DNA of 64,000 nt from Promicromonospora sukumoe (lineage in GTDB: Bacteria > Actinomycetota > Actinomycetes > Actinomycetales > Cellulomonadaceae): the NCBI RefSeq assembly GCF_014137995.1, contig NZ_JACGWV010000001.1, positions 310,001 through 374,000 of the forward strand. Reading direction: 5' to 3'. Under the pieces are notes generated by a model. The model saw nothing but the letters and a program-made list of their open reading frames with translations, did no database searches and was not told the origin of the DNA. Made by a program: the position numbers and the translations under genes. Shown piece by piece: positions 58,608 to 64,000 of this stretch (positions are counted from its first letter, which is position 1; each line of letters starts with the position of its first letter).

Positions 58608-59744
58608 GTGTCCGAGCTGACCAGCACGGTGCTGACCGACGAGCAGGTGCGCGACCTCGTCGAGCGGATGCTCAAGACCTCCGGCCGCCGGCTCGACCTG
58701 TCGAGCCCGTTCGTCGACGCGCGCCTGCCGGGCGGGGAGCGCCTGCACGTGGTGATCCCCGACATCACGCGGGCGGCGTGGGCCGTGAACATCCGCAAGC
58801 ACGTGGTGCGGGCCCGGTCGCTGGCCGACATGGTGCGGCTCGGCTCCCTGACGGCGCAGGCCGCGACCTTCCTCGACGCCGCCGTCCGGGCCGGGCTCAA
58901 CGTGCTCGTGTCGGGCCAGACGCAGGCGGGCAAGACGACGATGCTCAACGCGCTGGCGGGGTCGATCCCGGGGAACGAGCGCGTCATCTCGGCCGAGGAG
59001 GTCTGGGAGCTGCGCCTCCCGGTGCGCGACCACGTGGCGCTGCAGACCCGCCCGGCCAACCTGGAGGGCACCGGCGAGGTGCCGCTGCGCCGTCTGGTCA
59101 AGGAGGCCCTCCGGATGCGCCCGGACCGGCTGGTCATCGGCGAGGTCCGTGAGGCCGAGGCGTTCGACCTGCTCATCGCGCTGAACAGCGGCGTGCCCGG
59201 GATGTGCACGCTCCACGCGAACACCGCCCGCGAGGCGGTCGCGAAGATGACCACGCTGCCGCTGCTCGCCGGCGAGAACGTGTCCGACCGGTTCGTGGTG
59301 CCCACCGTCGCCTCCGCCGTGGACCTCGTGGTGCACCTCGGCCTGACCCGGGCGGCGGACGGCGTGGTGCGGCGCCAGGTCCGCGAGATCGTCGCCGTCA
59401 CCGGCCGGGTCGAGGAGGGGCGCATCGAGACCGCCGGGATCTTCGACCGGGACGCCGACGGCGACCTGCGCCGCGGCGACGGGATGCCGCCCGGCGAGGA
59501 CCGGTTCGAGCGCGCCGGGTTCGACGTGCACGCGCTGCTCGCCGACCCGCGAGCGCTGTCGCCGGACGGGGCACCCTGGGGCGGGCCGCCGACGAGCGGC
59601 CGCGCGGTGGGCGCGCCGGCGGGCGGCGCACTGGCGGCGGGCGCGCCGCTGACGGCAGATGGCCGGAGCGCGCGCTCCGCCGCCACCGGCCCGTGGGCCG
59701 GCGTGAGCACCCGCGCCGGAACGAGCCCCTGGGCGACCCGCTGA
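58608..59744 (+). CDS. cpaF: Tad pilus ATPase CpaF (TadA), 5'-truncated by island insertion
   Basis: 378 aa from GTG 58608, but homologous codons continue upstream to 58573, where the gene is cut; roughly the first 100+ residues are missing. What remains is the secretion ATPase: Walker A VSGQTQAGKTTM, Asp-box VISAEEVWEL, Walker B MRPDRLVIGEVREAEAFDLL and His-box GMCTLHANTAREA. It would power Flp pilus assembly at the inner membrane. The C-terminal Ala/Gly-rich tail is unremarkable. Without its N-terminal domain and own promoter it is probably non-functional. Confidence 0.93.
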   Translation: MSELTSTVLTDEQVRDLVERMLKTSGRRLDLSSPFVDARLPGGERLHVVIPDITRAAWAVNIRKHVVRARSLADMVRLGSLTAQAATFLDAAVRAGLNVLVSGQTQAGKTTMLNALAGSIPGNERVISAEEVWELRLPVRDHVALQTRPANLEGTGEVPLRRLVKEALRMRPDRLVIGEVREAEAFDLLIALNSGVPGMCTLHANTAREAVAKMTTLPLLAGENVSDRFVVPTVASAVDLVVHLGLTRAADGVVRRQVREIVAVTGRVEEGRIETAGIFDRDADGDLRRGDGMPPGEDRFERAGFDVHALLADPRALSPDGAPWGGPPTSGRAVGAPAGGALAAGAPLTADGRSARSAATGPWAGVSTRAGTSPWATR

Positions 59745-60601
59745 TGGGTGTCGTGGTGGGCCTGCTCCTGGGCGCCGGCCTGTTCTGCGTGTGGTGGTCG
59801 TTCTGGACGCCGACGCCGCGCGCCTCGGGCCGGGTGACCTGGCAGATGCGCACCCGCGACCTGCTGACCCAGGCCGGAGCGCCCTCCGTGACGCCCGCGA
59901 TGCTCGTGGGCTCCTGCGTGGGGCTCGGCGTCGTGACGCTGCTCGTGGCGCTCGCCCTGACCCGCTCGCCCGCCATCGCGGCCTGCTTCGCCGTGCTCGC
60001 CACCCCCGGCCCCGTGGTGCTGGTCCGGGCACGCGCGCGGCACCGGCGTCGGGCGCTGCGGGAGGTGTGGCCCGAGGTCGTGGACCACCTCGCGTCCGGC
60101 GTCCGGGCCGGTCTGTCGCTGCCCGAGGCCGTCGCCCAGCTCGCGCACCGCGGCCCCGTCGAGCTGCGGGAGCCGTTCGGCCGCTTCGCCCAGGACTACC
60201 GGGCCGGCGGACGCTTCGGCGACGCCCTCGACGCGCTCAAGGAGCGCCTGGCCGACCCGGTGGCCGACCGCATCGTCGAGGCCCTCCGCCTGACCCGCGA
60301 GGTCGGCGGCCAGGACCTGGGCCGGCTGCTCCGCACCCTCAGCGGCTTCCTCCGCGAGGACGCCGCGACCCGGGGCGAGCTCGAGGCGCGGCAGAGCTGG
60401 ACCGTCAACGGCGCCCGCGTGGCGGTCGCCGGACCGTGGGTCGTCCTCGCCCTGCTGTCCACCCGGCCCGAGACGGCCCGCGCCTACGACTCGCCCGCGG
60501 GGATCACGGTGCTCGTCACCGGCGGGCTCTGCGCCCTCGTCGCCTACCGGGCGATGCTCCGGATCGGTCGCCTGCCCGCGGAGCGCAGGGTGCTCCGGTG
60601 A
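59744..60601 (+). CDS. tadB: Tad pilus inner-membrane protein TadB
   Basis: 285 aa from the ATG overlapping the cpaF stop (TGATG). Hydrophobic N-terminal segments (VVVGLLLGAGLFCVWW; MLVGSCVGLGVVTLLVAL), then the T2SSF domain with WPEVVDHLASGVRAGLSLPEAV and IVEALRLTREVGGQDLGRLL, and C-terminal membrane helices. It forms the platform for the CpaF ATPase. Very GC-rich, matching the host backbone. Downstream expression depends on the disrupted operon. Confidence 0.92.
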   Translation: MGVVVGLLLGAGLFCVWWSFWTPTPRASGRVTWQMRTRDLLTQAGAPSVTPAMLVGSCVGLGVVTLLVALALTRSPAIAACFAVLATPGPVVLVRARARHRRRALREVWPEVVDHLASGVRAGLSLPEAVAQLAHRGPVELREPFGRFAQDYRAGGRFGDALDALKERLADPVADRIVEALRLTREVGGQDLGRLLRTLSGFLREDAATRGELEARQSWTVNGARVAVAGPWVVLALLSTRPETARAYDSPAGITVLVTGGLCALVAYRAMLRIGRLPAERRVLR

Positions 60602-61515
60602 CCGGCTGGGCCGCCGGGGCGCTCGCAGGCCTCGGCGTGGCGCTGGGCGTGCTCGTCGTGCTGTCCCGCCTCCGGGCGCGGGCGGTCAGCCTCGACGAGC
60701 GGCTGGCCCCCTACCTGCGCCCACGCGACGCGACCTCGACCCTGTTGCGCGAGGTCAGCCGCACGTCGGCGGTGGTGCGGCTGCTCGGCCTGCACGACAT
60801 CGGCGCCCGCCTCGAACGGTTCGGCGCTCCCCGGGAGCAGGTCCGACGACGGCTCGACCGGGCCGGTTCCGCCGAGTCCGTCGACCACTTCCGCGCCCGC
60901 CAGGTCGTGTGGACGGTCGCCGGGCTTGCGGCCGGGCTCGGCCTCGCGCTGCTGCTCGCTGCGACCCGCGGCGCGGCGGTCGTCCCGCTGGTCGCGCTCG
61001 TGATCGTCGCCGGTGGGTGCGGGTACGTGGCGTGCGACCAGGCACTCACGCTGCGGGTCCGGCGGCGCGAGGAACGGCTCCTCGCCGAGCTGCCGACCAT
61101 CGCGGAGCTGCTCGCCCTGGCCGTCGCGGCGGGGGAGAGCCCGCAGGCCGCCCTCGAACGGGTCGCGTCCACGGCCCGCGGCGAGCTCGCGGGGGAGATC
61201 CGGCGCATGATCGCCGAGGTGCGCGCCGGCGCCCCCGTGACCGCGGCCCTCACGGCGCTCGCCGACCGGTCCGGGCTGCCGCCGCTGTCCCGGTTCGCCG
61301 AGGGCATCGTCGTCGCCCTGGAACGCGGCACGCCGCTGGCGGACGTGCTCCGCGCGCAGGCCCGCGACGTGCGCGAGGCCGGCCGCCGCTCCCTCCTGGA
61401 GGCGGGCGGCCGCAAGGAGATCCTGATGATGGTCCCGGTCGTGTTCCTCGTGCTGCCGGTCACCGTCGTCTTCGCTGTTTTCCCCAGCCTGGCCACCCTC
61501 CGGATCGGGCTCTGA
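60598..61515 (+). CDS. tadC: Tad pilus inner-membrane protein TadC
   Basis: 305 aa from GTG 60598, overlapping tadB by 4 bp. N-terminal membrane helix, a cytosolic region with RLLGLHDIGARLERFGAP, two helices, then the T2SSF domain (LAELPTIAELLALAVAAGESPQAALER; FAEGIVVALERGTPLADVLRAQARDVREAG) and a final membrane segment VVFLVLPVTVVFAVFP. Partners TadB in the platform complex. Confidence 0.92.
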   Translation: MTGWAAGALAGLGVALGVLVVLSRLRARAVSLDERLAPYLRPRDATSTLLREVSRTSAVVRLLGLHDIGARLERFGAPREQVRRRLDRAGSAESVDHFRARQVVWTVAGLAAGLGLALLLAATRGAAVVPLVALVIVAGGCGYVACDQALTLRVRRREERLLAELPTIAELLALAVAAGESPQAALERVASTARGELAGEIRRMIAEVRAGAPVTAALTALADRSGLPPLSRFAEGIVVALERGTPLADVLRAQARDVREAGRRSLLEAGGRKEILMMVPVVFLVLPVTVVFAVFPSLATLRIGL

Positions 61516-61554
61516 CCGGGCCCCGCGAGGGGTTCGCCGACGAAAGGAAGCGCT

Positions 61555-61785
61555 GTGCGCGACGACCGAGGGACCACGACCATGAACCGGACCGACCTGA
61601 CCGCCGAGACCGGGGCCGCCGGCCTGACCAACGCCGCGACGGACGCCGAACGGGGCGACGTACCCGGTTGGGTGCTCGTCACTCTGATGACTGCCGGATT
61701 GGTGGTGGCGCTCTGGGCCGTGGCCGGCCCGCTGCTCGAAGGTGCGTTCCGCCAGGCGATCAGCAGCGTCACGGGCCAGGGGTGA
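61555..61785 (+). CDS. Flp-pilin-like small membrane protein
   Basis: 76 aa from GTG 61555, preceded by AAAGGAAG. An Asp/Glu/Thr-rich N-terminus ends before one long hydrophobic helix VPGWVLVTLMTAGLVVALWAVAG, with a short tail. The size and place between tadC and tadE suit the major Flp pilin or a related DUF4244-like protein of actinobacterial tad loci. The prepilin cleavage site is not obvious. Confidence 0.75.
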   Translation: MRDDRGTTTMNRTDLTAETGAAGLTNAATDAERGDVPGWVLVTLMTAGLVVALWAVAGPLLEGAFRQAISSVTGQG

Positions 61786-62165
61786 GCACCGGCCGGCAGG
61801 AGCACGGCTCCGCGGCGGTCGAGTTCCTGCTGGTGTCGGTGCTGGTCCTGGCGCTGCTGCTCGGGGTGGTCCAGGTGGCGCTGGCTGTCCACGTCCGCTC
61901 GCTCGCGATCGACGCGGCCGCCGAGGGCGCCCGCGTGGCGGCCCGCGCGGACCGGACCCCGGCCGACGGCGTCGCCCGCACCCGGGCGCTCCTGGCCGGT
62001 GCCCTGACCGGCGACTACGCCCGCGACGTCACGGCGGGACGCGTGACACGCGACGGCGTGGCGGTGACCGAGGTGACGGTCCGCACGCCGCTGCCGGTCG
62101 TGGGCCTGCTGGGCCCGGGCGGCACGCTCACGGTGCGCGGCCACGCCCTGGAGGAGGAAGGGTGA
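61782..62165 (+). CDS. tadE: TadE-like pseudopilin
   Basis: 127 aa from GTG 61782, overlapping the previous stop. The N-terminal GSAAVEFLLVSVLVLALLLGVVQVALAVHVR is the TadE domain: a short basic leader, G-S-A-x-V-E-F and one membrane helix. The rest is extracytoplasmic. Minor pilin of the tad system, cleaved by a prepilin peptidase. Confidence 0.88.
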   Translation: MSTGRQEHGSAAVEFLLVSVLVLALLLGVVQVALAVHVRSLAIDAAAEGARVAARADRTPADGVARTRALLAGALTGDYARDVTAGRVTRDGVAVTEVTVRTPLPVVGLLGPGGTLTVRGHALEEEG

Positions 62166-62737
62166 GCCGACTGCGCCAGAGAGCCCGGGGAAGTGTTCAC
62201 GCAGCCGAGGGGGTAACGCTGAGCGCGCACTGCTACGTCTCCGTTACCCCTCCCGCTGCGGTGGTTGTTCCCCGGGCCTCACCCGGGCGACCGCGCCGCG
62301 CGGGTCGCAGCGGCGAGGAGGGCTCCGCCATGGTCGAGTTCCTCGGCGTCGCGCTGATCCTGCTGATCCCGCTGGTCTACCTCGTGGTCACGCTCGGCCG
62401 CGTGCAGGCCGGCGCGTTCGCCGCCGAGGGCGCGGCGACGAGTGCCGTCCGAGCGCTGGTCACGGCCGAGTCGGCCGCGGCCGGGACCGCCCGGGCCGAC
62501 GCCGCGGTGCGGATTGCCCTGACGGACCAGGGCTTCGCCGGCGACGAGGGCGCGCTCACCCTGGAGTGCTCGCAGTCCCCGTGCCTGACGCCGGGCGGTG
62601 CCGTGGCCGCCGTCGTCCGCGTCGAGGTGCCCCTGCCCCTGCTGCCCGACGCCGTGCGCGGCTGGGTGCCGTTGTCCGTGCCGGTGGAGGCCTCGCGCAC
62701 GGGAACTGTCGACGAGTACGCCGCCGTGCGGCCGTAG
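62162..62737 (+). CDS. Second TadE/TadF-like pseudopilin
   Basis: 191 aa from GTG 62162, overlapping the previous stop. A long N-terminal cytosolic extension precedes EEGSAMVEFLGVALILLIPLVYLVVTLG, again the G-S-A-M-V-E-F plus helix TadE/F pattern. The periplasmic part has a Cys pair (CSQSPC) likely to form a disulfide. Last gene of the tad operon. Confidence 0.85.
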   Translation: MSRLRQRARGSVHAAEGVTLSAHCYVSVTPPAAVVVPRASPGRPRRAGRSGEEGSAMVEFLGVALILLIPLVYLVVTLGRVQAGAFAAEGAATSAVRALVTAESAAAGTARADAAVRIALTDQGFAGDEGALTLECSQSPCLTPGGAVAAVVRVEVPLPLLPDAVRGWVPLSVPVEASRTGTVDEYAAVRP

Positions 62738-62750
62738 GCCCCAGGTCCGA

Positions 62751-62782
62751 CGGCGGCCCGCACCCGAAGGTGCGAGCCGCCG
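62751..62782. terminator. Bidirectional terminator between tad operon and xylanase
   Basis: CGGCGGC-C-CGCACC, loop CGAA, GGTGCG-A-GCCGCCG: a 14-bp GC-rich stem with one mismatch and a GNRA-like tetraloop. It lies 14 bp after the last tad stop and 23 bp after the xylanase stop on the other strand. Confidence 0.8.
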
Positions 62783-62804
62783 CCGTGCCGCGGGTGTCAG
62801 ACCG

Positions 62805-64000
<1,196 letters not shown>

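Noticed and set aside
58530..60032. 500-codon and overlapping 519-codon minus-strand open frames
   Set aside because: Antisense shadows of cpaF/tadB in very GC-rich DNA; Arg/Gly/Pro low-complexity translation.
60711..62144. 477-codon minus-strand open frame
   Set aside because: Antisense shadow of tadC and the TadE genes.

Overview
Host and setting. The window comes from a high-GC actinobacterium, most likely in or near the Cellulomonadaceae or Promicromonosporaceae. The right edge carries a secreted GH10 xylanase with a C-terminal family 2 cellulose-binding module, next to a tad (tight adherence) pilus operon. Both are typical of plant-polymer-degrading actinobacteria. Roughly the first 58.5 kb is accessory DNA. 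It is visibly less GC-rich than the tad/xylanase backbone and full of defence, conflict and specialised-metabolism genes.

Island architecture. Three direct copies (A, B, C) of a 118-119 bp sequence lie at 6773-6890, 36147-36265 and 58454-58572. C abuts, in frame, the middle of a tad cpaF gene whose 5' part is missing, so the whole block appears to be a tandem stack of islands inserted in cpaF. Copies B and C are each preceded by a near-identical module: an HTH gene, two palindromic operators overlapping its start, and about 200 bp of conserved noncoding DNA. A gene of unknown family ('X', 6923-7810) follows copy A, and the tail of a second X copy opens the window (1-223), which suggests an earlier island of the same kind to the left. 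No integrase or transposase is recognisable inside the window.

Island I1 (end only, 1-6772): X fragment, membrane STAND/TPR NTPase, AlbA_2 (Schlafen-like) protein, SnoaL-like protein and small membrane proteins.

Island I2 (6773-36265): X, GIY-YIG protein, membrane pentapeptide-repeat protein, HNH endonuclease, a small double-CxxC protein, two unknown genes (one SEC-C-like, one PD-(D/E)XK-like), a complete type I R-M operon with an XRE gene, a NUDIX gene, and an acyl-CoA dehydrogenase/hexapeptide-transferase pair divergent from an XRE/peptide-deformylase pair. Then come a PD-(D/E)XK-like nuclease, a PrsW-like polymorphic toxin with its candidate immunity gene, bPH-SHOCT and EcsC proteins, a ParB-like/GIY-YIG operon, and the HTH end module.

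Island I3 (36147-58572): a membrane protein, an orotate-phosphoribosyltransferase-like gene and then the most intriguing locus, 38.4-49.3 kb. It holds thyX-MFS-pabB-folP on one strand, radical SAM-formylglutamate amidohydrolase-DHFR-methyltransferase-FolC on the other, and a small acidic peptide plus an ATP-grasp enzyme whose motif order looks circularly permuted. This reads as an undescribed peptide/ATP-grasp natural-product cluster with a nearly full parallel set of antifolate targets, or as a folate-derived pathway. It is followed by a second membrane STAND/TPR protein, a complete ubiquitin-like-type CBASS operon (CD-NTase, separate E2, E1, JAB protease, TIR-SAVED effector) and the second HTH end module.

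Backbone (58573-64000): broken cpaF, tadB, tadC, Flp-pilin-like and two TadE-like genes, a bidirectional terminator, and the xylanase running off the right edge.
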